Source: Lyngbya sp. HA4199-MV5 (GTDB lineage: Bacteria > Cyanobacteriota > Cyanobacteriia > Leptolyngbyales > Leptolyngbyaceae). From it: 64,000 nt of DNA. The position numbers and the translations under genes were made by a program. Positions 18,801 to 26,128 of this stretch are shown one piece after another. How positions within the stretch are numbered: the first letter of the stretch is position 1; each line of letters opens with the position of its first letter. The stretch spans positions 80,098 to 144,097 of the forward strand of contig JAHHHL010000016.1 of assembly GCA_019359375.1 (NCBI GenBank), written 5' to 3'. The notes below the pieces were generated by a model. That model was not told where the DNA came from, ran no database searches, and worked only from the letters and a program-made list of their open reading frames with translations.

Positions 18801-21074
18801 CAGAATGGGAGCAGACCCTTCTGTCACCGTTAACCCAAGGTTAGACAGCAATACAGGCGCATCGTTGACGGGTGTAATGGCAAGGCTAAAGGTTTGTGGC
18901 GATAGGGGCACCGTGCCGCCTGCGCCATCGGTAACAGTGAAGGTGAAGCTATCGCTGGTGGTTTCAGTCCCGTTGTGGCTGTAACTTAGCCTGGTGCCTG
19001 TGCTGATGTCGGCTTGCGTGAAGGTACTGCTAGCCGCGATCGCCGTACCGTTGAGCAGGAGACTGCCATTGCTCGGCACACTGTTGAGGCTATAAATCAA
19101 CTGCGCTGCCGTTTGCTCCACATCCGTGACTAGCAGATTAAGCGCCGAAAGGTTAGCGGCAGTGCCTTCACTGAGCGTCAAGGCTTGCTTCGTCGTGAGA
19201 ACAGGCGCATCGTTAACGGGAATAGTATTGATCGTGAATGTGGTAGGGGCGATCGTGCCACCCACCCCATCCGACACGCTGAACACAAAGCTATCGGTGA
19301 GCGTCTCGCTGCCATTCTGCTGATAGGTAAGCTTGCCACCATTGATATCAGCCTGAGTGAAAATGCTGTTTTGAGCGATCGCCGCACCATTCAAGCTCAG
19401 ATTTCCCTTGGTAGCGTCGGGAGGAGTGACAAGCGTATAGGTCAGTTGAGCCGCTGGATTATTCTCGTCGGTGACTTGTAGCAATGTGTTGCCGATCGTC
19501 AGCACTGCGCCTTCACTAATCGTTAGTGCGTTATTGCTGAGCAATACAGGCAAGTTATTGGCATTAATGTTCAGTTCATAGGCGCTACTGCCAGACGCAG
19601 CGACCACTTGAATGTAGTAGGTGCCAGCGATCAGGCTGCTAGCGAGGGATTCTACTGCATTACCACCATTGACAGAACTAGCGACAACATTGCCAAAGGC
19701 ATCATAGACTCGCAAATCCAGATCGCCATTCAAAGCGCCCCCACTGGAACCAGTCAATGCCAAAGCGAGCTGAGTCGTGCTGCCGAGCGAAAACTGATAG
19801 TAATCATTGGTATCCGTACCGCCCACCACATCGCGGTAGATGCCACTGCCGTTAACGGGTCCGATCGAGAATGCAGACGTTGTGGTATTACCAGCCGCAT
19901 CCGCACGCACAACAGGCAGCGATCGACTAAAAGGGGCAGTTGCTCGCCAGTTCAGATCAAAAACACCCGGGAGCGGAGCCAATCCAATAGAGGTTGTTCC
20001 GTTGAAGAACCAAACAGTATTTTGCCCTGTCGCGTAATTTCGCCAGAGAAGATCTGAATTCCCGTCGCGATTGAGGTCAACAGATCCCTGGATCTGCCAG
20101 TCAGGGGGCGCGCTGGGCAAGCTGACAAAGCCAGCCCTCGTGATGCCATTCATCAACCACGCGAAGTTACTCGAATTGGGTGCAGTGTTGCGCCAGATAA
20201 GATCTGCGTTGCCGTCGTTATTGAGGTCAGCCACGGCCTGAACGTTGTAGTTAGCACCTGGCAACGACTCGATCAAGACGCTTGAAGCCAACGTCAGATT
20301 TTTAATGAACCAGACTGCGTTTTGACCCGTTGAAGGATTCCGCCAAAAGAGATCGCTGGTGCCATCTCCATTGAAATCTCCTGCTCCTTGAATCTTCCAG
20401 TTCAGGTCAGGCACGGCAAGAATAAAAATACCGGACACTAACGTTGTCCCATTCATCTGCCAGAGCGCATCTTGCCCTGTCGCATAGTTGCGCCAAGCAA
20501 TGTCAGTATTGCCGTCGCCATTAAAGTCTCCCGTTGCCTGTATGGTCCAATTGAGGTCTCCACTTGACAACAGATTTGCACCAGAAAGCAGCGTCGTACC
20601 GTTCATTACCCAGGTCAGGTTCTCTCCTGTTTTGTAATTCCGCCAGAGAATGTCTGTTTGGGTATTGCTATCAGCCGCGACGTTCAGGTTGTAGTTGGTG
20701 CTAGGGGTTGTTGTCAGCGGGTTTAGCGGATCGGCAGCAGGTCCTGGCAAAACGCGAATGTAGTAAGTACCAGGGTCAAGAATGGTATTGAGTGATTCTG
20801 CCAACGTACCTGTGTTGGTTGAACTCAGTACAAAGCCATCGGTACCTGTAGCGAGCGACCCTGTGCTGGTCAAGACCTGAACATCGGCATTTGCACTTAA
20901 TCCTGTAAGGGAAAGCTTAAAGCTGCTGGCACGAGAAAGCTTGAAGCTGTAGTAATCGTTAGCATCAAGAACACCAGCGTCAACTCCGACGAATTCGCTC
21001 TGCGTTTGCGTACTAATGATTGGAAAGATTTGCTTAGCGGTTGCTAAAGTGTTACCGATAGAATCTGCGGGCAT
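12870..21074 (-). CDS. Giant secreted repeat protein: PPC, VCBS/FG-GAP-like and cadherin-like repeats
   Basis: 2734 residues. Residues 1-133 and ~390-504 look like PPC (bacterial pre-peptidase C-terminal) domains, each ending PGTYYIRV/AGTYYIQV. Residues ~138-380 hold about five repeats pairing DFNGDGNTD-type calcium-binding loops with WRNYATGQ and WxMNGTT, like VCBS/FG-GAP. From ~508 to the end I count 19 cadherin/CSPG-like repeats joined by PVNDAPV linkers: eight with SEG...FTQADI...HNGSE, then two SED/DED type, two of an ANGTATV type, three more DED type, and four final SEG type. No Sec signal, no GG leader and no GGXGXDXUX RTX nonapeptides are visible. The neighbouring exporter operon makes it a likely type I secretion substrate, perhaps an adhesin or matrix protein. 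Confidence 0.88.
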   Translation of the reverse strand: MPADSIGNTLATAKQIFPIISTQTQSEFVGVDAGVLDANDYYSFKLSRASSFKLSLTGLSANADVQVLTSTGSLATGTDGFVLSSTNTGTLAESLNTILDPGTYYIRVLPGPAADPLNPLTTTPSTNYNLNVAADSNTQTDILWRNYKTGENLTWVMNGTTLLSGANLLSSGDLNWTIQATGDFNGDGNTDIAWRNYATGQDALWQMNGTTLVSGIFILAVPDLNWKIQGAGDFNGDGTSDLFWRNPSTGQNAVWFIKNLTLASSVLIESLPGANYNVQAVADLNNDGNADLIWRNTAPNSSNFAWLMNGITRAGFVSLPSAPPDWQIQGSVDLNRDGNSDLLWRNYATGQNTVWFFNGTTSIGLAPLPGVFDLNWRATAPFSRSLPVVRADAAGNTTTSAFSIGPVNGSGIYRDVVGGTDTNDYYQFSLGSTTQLALALTGSSGGALNGDLDLRVYDAFGNVVASSVNGGNAVESLASSLIAGTYYIQVVAASGSSAYELNINANNLPVLLSNNALTISEGAVLTIGNTLLQVTDENNPAAQLTYTLVTPPDATKGNLSLNGAAIAQNSIFTQADINGGKLTYQQNGSETLTDSFVFSVSDGVGGTIAPTTFTINTIPVNDAPVLTTKQALTLSEGTAANLSALNLLVTDVEQTAAQLIYSLNSVPSNGSLLLNGTAIAASSTFTQADISTGTRLSYSHNGTETTSDSFTFTVTDGAGGTVPLSPQTFSLAITPVNDAPVLLSNLGLTVTEGSAPILTSALLLTSDAEFTGPAIAPQLPDRIIYTVGTLPVNGTIFVGTNALAANGTFTQADLNNNRVLYNHNGTKTNSDSFVFRVSDGNTVTIDSTFNIIVSPVNSPPVLSLNAGLAVSEGATASIGSTLLQVTDPDNPPPQVKYTLGQKPLNGDLKLNGTALTTGQTFTQQDINTLNRLTYQHNGSETTSDSFSFTASDPFGAAIPSTTFSIAVAAVNDAPTLLSNVGLSLSEGAASSITTALLNATDVDNLDAQITYTVSTPAHGSLLLGATTVTSFTQADLAGGQLKYVHDGSESTADSFTFTLSDGVATTAVRTFNVGVIPVNDPPGVSNNLGLTLAEGGTSTIAPAALAITDNDGPGPLTYTVGTATTKGTLKLGTATLVAGQTFTQADILGNRLSYTHDGSETLVDSFTFTASDGSTGTLPLTTFNIVVTPVNDVPVLVSNGGITLAEGALTTLSSSVLQVSDGDSPPPTNLVYSVTNSPTNGTLLLGGNAVTSFTQANLNSGQLTYQHNGSESLSDSFAFTVTDGVVTTPVGPSTFNIAITPVNDAPGISNNLGLTLAEGATTTIANTALAITDNDGPGPLTYTLSAATTRGVLKLGTATLLANQTFTQADLDGNRLSYTHDGSETTADSFSFTASDNSTGTTALTTFNINVTPVNDAPALTVPGFQAVDEDLPLAFTGSKLVSVSDADIGSNPLVVTLSASGGTLSLNPGSLTVNNNSTSQVTLTGQLTAVNNALSSLTYRGLANFNGPDTIAIGVTDQGSAGAGGPKTDTKTIDLIVNPINDAPTLTVPGAQTVLEDTALSLAGLIDTTDVDAGTNPVKVNLGTGNGKLTLATTGGLTFADNTNNGDGTLSFTGTIDSVRAALATLSYQGSANYFGADTITIKVDDQGFVGASSALNIQKTIEVTVVPVNDVPTFTAGTNLVVNEDAAPQTVNWATGIATGPANESSQTLNFITSNNNAALFTVAPTIDPTGKLTYTLAPNANGTATVTTRLRDNGGTANGGIDTSPDSIFTITVNPVNDAPSFTKGANQTITEDAGAQTVAGWATAISTGPADEAAQTLNFLVNTDNPSLFTAAPTIDPATGTLTYTAAPNANGTAIVIVQLQDNGGTDLGGVDRSALQTFTINVTAVNDAPVFTLPNPPTVSEDTNLAIAGISLTDVDAGTSPLVVSLSVANGTLKLGNTAGLTITAGADNTSSVAFSGNLTDLNAALAGLSYRGNLNFNGADSLVLNVSDSGATGTGAIGTDNRTLGITVTAVNDAPVVNVPGSQTIDEDTNLSLSGISIADVDAGNSPITVTLSAVNGTLTLDPLVAGSTTLTLTDTVDNINTAIANLTYRGRLNYNGADTITIRANDQGNTGFGGALADTKTISVNVNAVNDAPVLAVPGAQTVNEDTNLVFNAGRAITLTDVDSGANPIQVNFAVNNGTLTLGTVGSGGALTGNGTGAVTYIGTLVALSPVLNTLTYRGKPNYFGADTLNVNVNDQGNTGSGAPGIVTGSVDITVSSVNDAPVLLTNRALTLSEGTSSVITNSQLRTTDVDNTPDQLVYTLFSAPNPLTSGSLRLSNGGGTTATLAAGGTFTQADINSGYLSYLQNGSETTSDSFTFKVFDNTPGSITVPGTGTATFNIVINPVNDAPTIVNNARLNLTEGGTSTITTTLLSVSDADNTTAQLRYTLSSAPSNGNVRLNGSALTIGQTFTQADIESTRVSYRHNGSETTSDSFIFTVNDGAGGTTGSRTFNIGIANVNDAPTIVSTGPATVNEGATLNITNTLLRTSDPDNLTSELVYTLPTVPIYGTLFLNGTALAANATVTQQQIDQGALTYVHNGSEPNGNDVLIFNVSDGTTTLSNRVFNINVNPVNDPPVLVSNTGLLLAGDAPSLTVIGSDLLQVTDVDNTTAQLTYTLTSVPNPTVGILRLNGTQINAGGTFTQADIDSGNLSFDYLGNGSGETFQFTVSDGGVGGTLSNAFFYINFSYS

Positions 21075-21260
21075 TGCTGTCTACACCTACATGGCTCTGC
21101 TATAGTGCCCGTCCCTTCAACATTAGATAACAAAGGCAATGATTATTTTCGTATATCTTTACGAAGATTCTGTTGAATGCACTGAAAGCCTGGTGTTTCT
21201 ACGTAGAGCGCTACAAACGACTCAAACCAGCAGCGGCAGATAGCCTCGACTTAAACATTA

Positions 21261-21385
21261 GGGCGCGTCATCAATTAGCTCTAAAAGCTTGCGGTATCAG
21301 CATCATCGCGCCCGTCCCAACACACCAGGCTAAGGGCTGGAACCCTTGCTGTCAGTGATATGTAGTCATCATTGATGACAGCCCC
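21261..21385 (+). mobile_element. 125-bp MITE family 2, copy B
   Basis: Same length and orientation as copy A (8413-8537), about 85% identical. It ends in GGGCGCGTCATCAATTA and the complement of GGGGCTGTCATCAATGA and is flanked by TA on both sides (21259-21260 and 21386-21387). A TA duplication is typical of the IS630/Tc1-mariner group, though two bases are weak evidence. It lies between the giant gene and the GFA gene, and so within the presumed upstream region of the giant gene. Confidence 0.8.
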
Positions 21386-21395
21386 TAGTGACCTT

Positions 21396-21830
21396 TCAAC
21401 TATCTGCTGCCTTTGCACTGTTCGGTGGCGGAAACTTGGCGAATTTTAGCAAATCTGGATTCAAGTAATCCCATGGTTGAGCACTCGAAACATAAAGGTC
21501 TGCTTGAGGTTTAAACCAGCTTGGATCGTCTAAACTTCCTGCCTGAATACTGATAAAGTCAGCCTCTGTACGCGAACCAAATAAGCGGGAACCACAGTGA
21601 GCACAGAACCCACGACTAATTGAGTTGCCGCTATCGCCTGTCACCGCGTAATATTTCACGTCTCCTGTAACCGTTACCGTACTGCGAGGTACCATCAGCG
21701 CTGCCGCAAAGGCACTTCCGGTTGCCCGCTGACAATCTCGGCAGTGACATAAACCCATTGCGATCGGGTCTGCCGAACATTCGTAGCGGATCGCGCCGCA
21801 CATACAACCGCCAGTAAACCTTGTTGTCAT
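21396..21830 (-). CDS. GFA/CENP-V fold protein (glutathione-dependent formaldehyde-activating-like)
   Basis: 144 residues. Zinc-ligand cysteines typical of the GFA fold are visible: GGCMCGAIRYEC at residues ~8-18, LCHCRDCQRATGSAF at ~28-42, and FCAHCGSRLF at ~75-84. The founding member was described as a glutathione-formaldehyde adduct enzyme, but most homologues have no proven activity. It starts four bases after the exporter stop codon on the same strand, so it is almost certainly co-transcribed with it, which is an unusual partnership. Confidence 0.88.
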   Translation of the reverse strand: MTTRFTGGCMCGAIRYECSADPIAMGLCHCRDCQRATGSAFAAALMVPRSTVTVTGDVKYYAVTGDSGNSISRGFCAHCGSRLFGSRTEADFISIQAGSLDDPSWFKPQADLYVSSAQPWDYLNPDLLKFAKFPPPNSAKAADS

Positions 21831-21834
21831 ATGT

Positions 21835-24441
21835 TTAAATCGAGGCTTGCTGTCGCTGATAGAGAGACCAGTACAACCCCTTACTCCGCAGTAGATCGTC
21901 GTGAGTGCCTTTTTCCACCAGCACGCCTTTCTCTAAGACCACAATCAAATCGGCGCGTTTCAAGGGGGCAAAGCGATGGGCAATGAGAAAAACGGTGCGA
22001 TTTTGGGATACTTTTTGAATGTTTTGCAAAACCTGCTGCTCAGTTTCGGCATCTAACGCGCTGGTTGCTTCATCCAGCACTAAAAGCGGTGCTTTAGACA
22101 GGAACGATCGCGCCAGTGCAATGCGTTGACGCTGCCCACCCGATAGAGCCGTTCCCCGCTCACCGACGGGTGTTTCGTAGCCATGCTGTAACTCACTGAT
22201 AAAGTCGTGGGCAACTGCCAAGCGAGCAGCTTCGACCACCTGTTCTGCACTGATATCTGGGTTGCCAAGGCTGATATTTTCCAGCACGGAACTGTTAAAG
22301 AGGAAATCTTCTTGCAAGACGACAGAAATCTGCTGACGCAAAGACGCGAGATCCGCACTCTTAATATCAAACCCATCAATTAAAATGCGACCCGATTCTA
22401 CTGAGTACAGACGCTGAATCAGCTTCGACAGCGTACTTTTGCCAGAGCCGCTGCGTCCCACGACCCCCACCAGCATTCCTGGCTGCACGCTAAACGAAAT
22501 GCCTCGTAAAACAGGTTCCTGCGTTGGGTAGTACCGGAAAAAGACTTGATCGAACGTTACCTGTCCTTGCAGCGGTGGCAACACTAAACCAGATCCCGCT
22601 TCAGCCTCCGGAGCCGTGTTGAGAATATCACCGATGCGATCGACCGATAGCAGCACTTGCTGGAGGTTCTGCCAGAGTTGCACCAAGCGCAGCAATGGTC
22701 CCGTCATGCGACCAGACAACATCTGGAAGGCGACCAGTTGACCGATCGTCAGCTTTTGCTCAATGACCAGCTTGGCACCAAACCATAGAATGAGCAAGGA
22801 CGACAGGTTGGTGAGAAAATCGGCAATGTTGTTGCTGCTGTTTGAGATGGTGGACGCTTTGAAGCCCGTGCGAATGAAGCGGGCAAACAACCCTTCCCAG
22901 CGATCGCGCGCCACTCGTTCTGCCGTATGCGCCTTGACTGCCTGAATCCCTGTAATGGTTTCGACCAGAAAGGACTGACTATCGGCACTGCGGTTGAACG
23001 TTTCGTTGAGCTGCTTCCGCAAAAAGGGGGTGACGGTCAGCGTAAGCAGCGCAAAGAACGGAATCATCCCCAGCGCTACAAAGGTCAAAGGCACACTGTA
23101 GGCGACCATGATCACCAAGTACACCACCGCAAACACGGCATCCAGAATGACCGTGAGTGCAGTCCCCGTTAGAAATTGGCGGATGTTTTCGAGTTCTTGC
23201 ACACGGGCAACCGTATCGCCAACTCGACGCGCCTCAAAGTAAGACAGCGGCAGGCGCATGAGGTGTCGAAACAGTTGGGCAGACAGGCTCAGGTCAAGTC
23301 GGCGAGCGGTATGGGTAAAAATGAACAGGCGCAAAAAACCCAACCCAGCTTCAAAGAATGCCACCGCGACCAGGGCAAGCGCCATCACATCCAGCGTTGA
23401 CAGGCTGCCCTGCACCATCACGCGATCGATCACAACCTGGGTGATGATGGGTGTCGCCAATCCCAACAGTTGCAGCGTGAAGGATGCCAGCAACACCTCA
23501 CTCAGCAGCACTCGATAGTTCCAAATGGCGGGCAGAAACCACCCAAGGCTGAACTTCTCCTGCTTCTGAATCGGCTCAATTTGCCAGAGTTGCCCATCCC
23601 ACACGCTCTCAACCAGGGCACGCGGCACACTTTCGCAGGTACGACTGGGGTTGAGGGGATCGGACACCATCAGCCGATCGCCCTTGACACCGTAGGCAAT
23701 CACCCAATGGGTCGTCGAAGCCCCTGTGGTTGGAGCCGCTGCCGTCCGGACAGACGCAGGCAAGATTAAGGCGGATGGTGACGTGCTGCTACCACTGTCT
23801 CGCCATTGCATCAAGGCTGGCAACCCAAGCTGGCGAAGATGATTCCAGGTGGTTTCAATGCGTCGCAGTTGTAGTCCGAGCTTTTCAGCCGCTTCGACCA
23901 CATCCACCGATCGCTGCCCCCGTACCTGTCGCTGTACCCATTCCAACTGGGCTGGAATTTGCAGGTGGCTGGCTGCCATTGTTAAGCAGGCGGCGGCTGT
24001 GTTGATGCTGGCAACAAAGGGAAAGCCAGAAACTGGCTGAGGTGTTTCGGCGGTTGTGGGCAGGTAGCGTTGCCGTTGCAGTGCCCAAAAGCGCTCCAGT
24101 TCGGCAGAGAATACCTGATCCCAAAGTGTCACATTCCACTGAGCAATCACCACATCTTTATCGGCGGCTCTTGCTTTCCAGAAGCCGGGAAGGTCTAAGC
24201 GATCGCCCAACCAATCACCCGCCTTCAGCATGATCGATGCACCTTCTTCGGGCACCAGACGAACTTTGCCACTCACAACGAGCAGTTGGTTGCCGGGGCT
24301 ATCTGTAGACCACAGCATATCGCCCAGGCTAAACCGACGAATGGTGGCTTCTTGCTTGAACTGCACTTGCTGGTCAGGCGCAAGCAACGAAAGCGGCGGT
24401 ACATCCCACGGTAGATCGGTGGCTAGTTCGTTTGCAATCAT
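21835..24441 (-). CDS. Type I secretion ABC exporter with cNMP-binding-like and inactive C39-like domains
   Basis: 868 residues. Order: a Crp-type cyclic-nucleotide-binding-like domain (~15-115); a C39-like domain (~135-290) in which the catalytic Cys is replaced (NTAAACLTMAA, T148) while H245 and D261 of the triad remain; a transmembrane domain (~305-590); and an ATPase with Walker A GRSGSGKST (662-670), signature LSGGQRQR and Walker B LLVLDEATS. This order resembles HetC-type exporters. Loss of the Cys predicts substrate docking without leader cleavage, as in HlyB. The start overlaps the isomerase stop by four bases (ATGA). No HlyD or TolC partner is in the window. Confidence 0.92.
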   Translation of the reverse strand: MIANELATDLPWDVPPLSLLAPDQQVQFKQEATIRRFSLGDMLWSTDSPGNQLLVVSGKVRLVPEEGASIMLKAGDWLGDRLDLPGFWKARAADKDVVIAQWNVTLWDQVFSAELERFWALQRQRYLPTTAETPQPVSGFPFVASINTAAACLTMAASHLQIPAQLEWVQRQVRGQRSVDVVEAAEKLGLQLRRIETTWNHLRQLGLPALMQWRDSGSSTSPSALILPASVRTAAAPTTGASTTHWVIAYGVKGDRLMVSDPLNPSRTCESVPRALVESVWDGQLWQIEPIQKQEKFSLGWFLPAIWNYRVLLSEVLLASFTLQLLGLATPIITQVVIDRVMVQGSLSTLDVMALALVAVAFFEAGLGFLRLFIFTHTARRLDLSLSAQLFRHLMRLPLSYFEARRVGDTVARVQELENIRQFLTGTALTVILDAVFAVVYLVIMVAYSVPLTFVALGMIPFFALLTLTVTPFLRKQLNETFNRSADSQSFLVETITGIQAVKAHTAERVARDRWEGLFARFIRTGFKASTISNSSNNIADFLTNLSSLLILWFGAKLVIEQKLTIGQLVAFQMLSGRMTGPLLRLVQLWQNLQQVLLSVDRIGDILNTAPEAEAGSGLVLPPLQGQVTFDQVFFRYYPTQEPVLRGISFSVQPGMLVGVVGRSGSGKSTLSKLIQRLYSVESGRILIDGFDIKSADLASLRQQISVVLQEDFLFNSSVLENISLGNPDISAEQVVEAARLAVAHDFISELQHGYETPVGERGTALSGGQRQRIALARSFLSKAPLLVLDEATSALDAETEQQVLQNIQKVSQNRTVFLIAHRFAPLKRADLIVVLEKGVLVEKGTHDDLLRSKGLYWSLYQRQQASI

Positions 24442-25214
24442 TCGTTCACCTGTAGCTTCACGGTCATGGTTTGAATTTTTTCTGACAGCCAGCGCTCAAA
24501 CAGTTCATTTTGTAAGGCTTGTTGCAGTTGGGTATCTTCTAACGTGGCGGGCAAAAACTGTTCTACGCGAAAAATTGCCCAAAAGTTCTCAACGTCGATC
24601 GGTCCCACCAGTTCGCCGGGACTAGACGAATCGATCGCGGCTCTCAACGCATCGGGTAAGGTGCCTCGGCTGACGGGACCCATCATGCCGTTTGCCACCC
24701 GCTCATCTGCTGTGGAGTATTCCCGCGCCAACTGCTCAAAATTCGCGCCTTCGGTGATTTGGCTATAAAGCTCTTCTGCAAGTTCTTTGCTGGCAACCAC
24801 AATCCGCGATAGCACCACGCGATCGAAAAACACTTTGCGTTCAATAAAATGCTCCTGCATGCGATCGCGCGTCACCAGTGCTTTCAGCTTTTCGAGTTTG
24901 AAGCTGCCAACAATTTGGCTATGAAACTGCTCGTAGGTTAAGCCATTGCGGTTCAGCCACTCCTGAAAGACCTTACTATCGGTCAACTGCTGCTGCAACC
25001 GAAAATCGATCACGGACTGCTCGATCGTGGCGGAGCTAACTTCAATATCCTGTCTGTTCTCCAGCGCCTGCTCCAGCACATATTGGCGCAAAATATCGCC
25101 AACAAAGCCTTGCAGCTTACCCGCCGCTTGCAAGTAACGCAAACATTGCCTTATGGAGAGGGGCTTCTCATCAACAACTAACAAGGCTTTTGAGTCTGCT
25201 ACTTTAGCTTCCAT
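24438..25214 (-). CDS. SurA/PrsA-like peptidylprolyl isomerase
   Basis: 258 residues. The N-terminal helical part (LRQYVLEQALENRQDIEVS, SATIEQSVIDFRLQQQLTD) resembles the SurA-type chaperone domain. A parvulin domain follows (~130-230): SRIVVASKELAEELYSQI, FEQLAREYSTADERVANGMM, PVSRGTLPDALRAAI and LVGPIDVENFWAIFRVEQF. No signal peptide is seen, so it probably acts in the cytoplasm. It is the first gene of the exporter operon and may keep the substrate unfolded or assist its folding. Parvulins are commonly encoded beside peptidase-domain exporters in cyanobacteria. Upstream lies ~900 bases without a gene. Confidence 0.88.
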   Translation of the reverse strand: MEAKVADSKALLVVDEKPLSIRQCLRYLQAAGKLQGFVGDILRQYVLEQALENRQDIEVSSATIEQSVIDFRLQQQLTDSKVFQEWLNRNGLTYEQFHSQIVGSFKLEKLKALVTRDRMQEHFIERKVFFDRVVLSRIVVASKELAEELYSQITEGANFEQLAREYSTADERVANGMMGPVSRGTLPDALRAAIDSSSPGELVGPIDVENFWAIFRVEQFLPATLEDTQLQQALQNELFERWLSEKIQTMTVKLQVNE

Positions 25215-25639
25215 GAAATAACCAGGTCTATGAGATCTAGAATCTGTTGTTATCTTGCCCGAATATGCCGTAGCAATACCGAAATCTCGTGCAAGTTTTT
25301 ACGAACATTCCGCAGGTTTACCCCAAGGCTCCTCAGTAGATTTACCTGATCTAGTCACAGGCATTAAACCGTTGTGGCGCACACATCCAGTATGCCGTTT
25401 GAGGTTCAAGATCATCAGTCCGCAAAATCACTCAGACGCTAAGAATCGTAACGCTTCTCTGATAGATTTCTGGCGACGGTTAGCAGTTCCCTTCAAAACG
25501 GCTCTCTGTTGACCGTCAACGATTTTGAATCCTGATTTTTTCTGAGTCTTAAAGAATTTCTGAGTTTCAAAGAAGTTAGAGCACTGAAGCAGCGACGCGA
25601 TCGTTAGCCTCACTCTTGGTTGCACGTTGTGTCTACAGG

Positions 25640-25841
25640 CTGGTTGACTGACAAATCTTTGAGCGAGTACTTGAACCGCCCTGCACTGAAAGTGCGGGCT
25701 GATGGAAGAAAGTCCTCTTAAGAGGACTACGAGCGCCTGACAACCCGTTTGAACGGGTTTTGCACCATTAGCCTGGATTTGAATCACGGGCGGGTGAGCA
25801 ACGAAGCGACCAGCCTTTCAAGACGTTTGTCAGTCAATCAG
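25640..25841 (-). mobile_element. 202-bp MITE family 1, copy 2
   Basis: Inverted relative to copy 1 (5113-5314) and about 95% identical. It is flanked by a perfect 9-bp duplication, GTCTACAGG at 25631-25639 and at 25842-25850, which fixes both ends. Ends are CTGGTTGACTGACAAA and the complement of CTGATTGACTGACAAA. Internal perfect palindromes are retained, including one (AGTCCTCTTAAGAGGACT) where the loop change keeps full symmetry. The exact duplication suggests a more recent insertion than copy 1. Confidence 0.92.
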
Positions 25842-26043
25842 GTCTACAGGTCAACCGGGCACTCAGCTTCAGCCTTTGACAGTCAAGCGGACATGCTTTT
25901 ATTTCAAGCTCAAAGGTTAATAGACGATCGAGATGTAAAGAGTTCTGACCCTATCTTTACTACATCCACATAGTAAGATTTAAATTCTGACTCTTCCTTT
26001 GCGCGATCTTTAAGTATCCAGACTAAGATCATTAAATAGATCT

Positions 26044-26069
26044 AAACTCCGATCGGATAACCGGAGTTT
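26044..26069 (+). promoter_or_regulatory. Inverted repeat upstream of peroxiredoxin
   Basis: AAACTCC (26044-26050) pairs with GGAGTTT (26063-26069) around a GATCGG-containing loop, 60 bases before the peroxiredoxin start. It could be an operator or a leader hairpin; no T-run follows. Confidence 0.4.
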
Positions 26070-26128
26070 CGTGTCATGATGGTAAACTGTCGAAATGTAG
26101 CTATGTAACTCAAGCAGGAAAGACGCTT

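Larger units (their letters stand above)
25215..26128. other. Gene-poor region between the exporter operon and peroxiredoxin
   Basis: No convincing gene. It must hold the divergent promoters of the exporter operon (minus) and the peroxiredoxin gene (plus). It contains the second 202-bp MITE (25640-25841) and a small inverted repeat at 26044-26069. A reading frame on the minus strand (25428-25787) only translates MITE sequence and has no independent support. Confidence 0.7.

Noticed and set aside
12861..20149. Many open frames on the plus strand opposite the giant repeat protein
   Set aside because: They are antisense shadows of a long biased repetitive gene. None has a recognisable domain, and the minus-strand frame is one uninterrupted 2734-codon gene.
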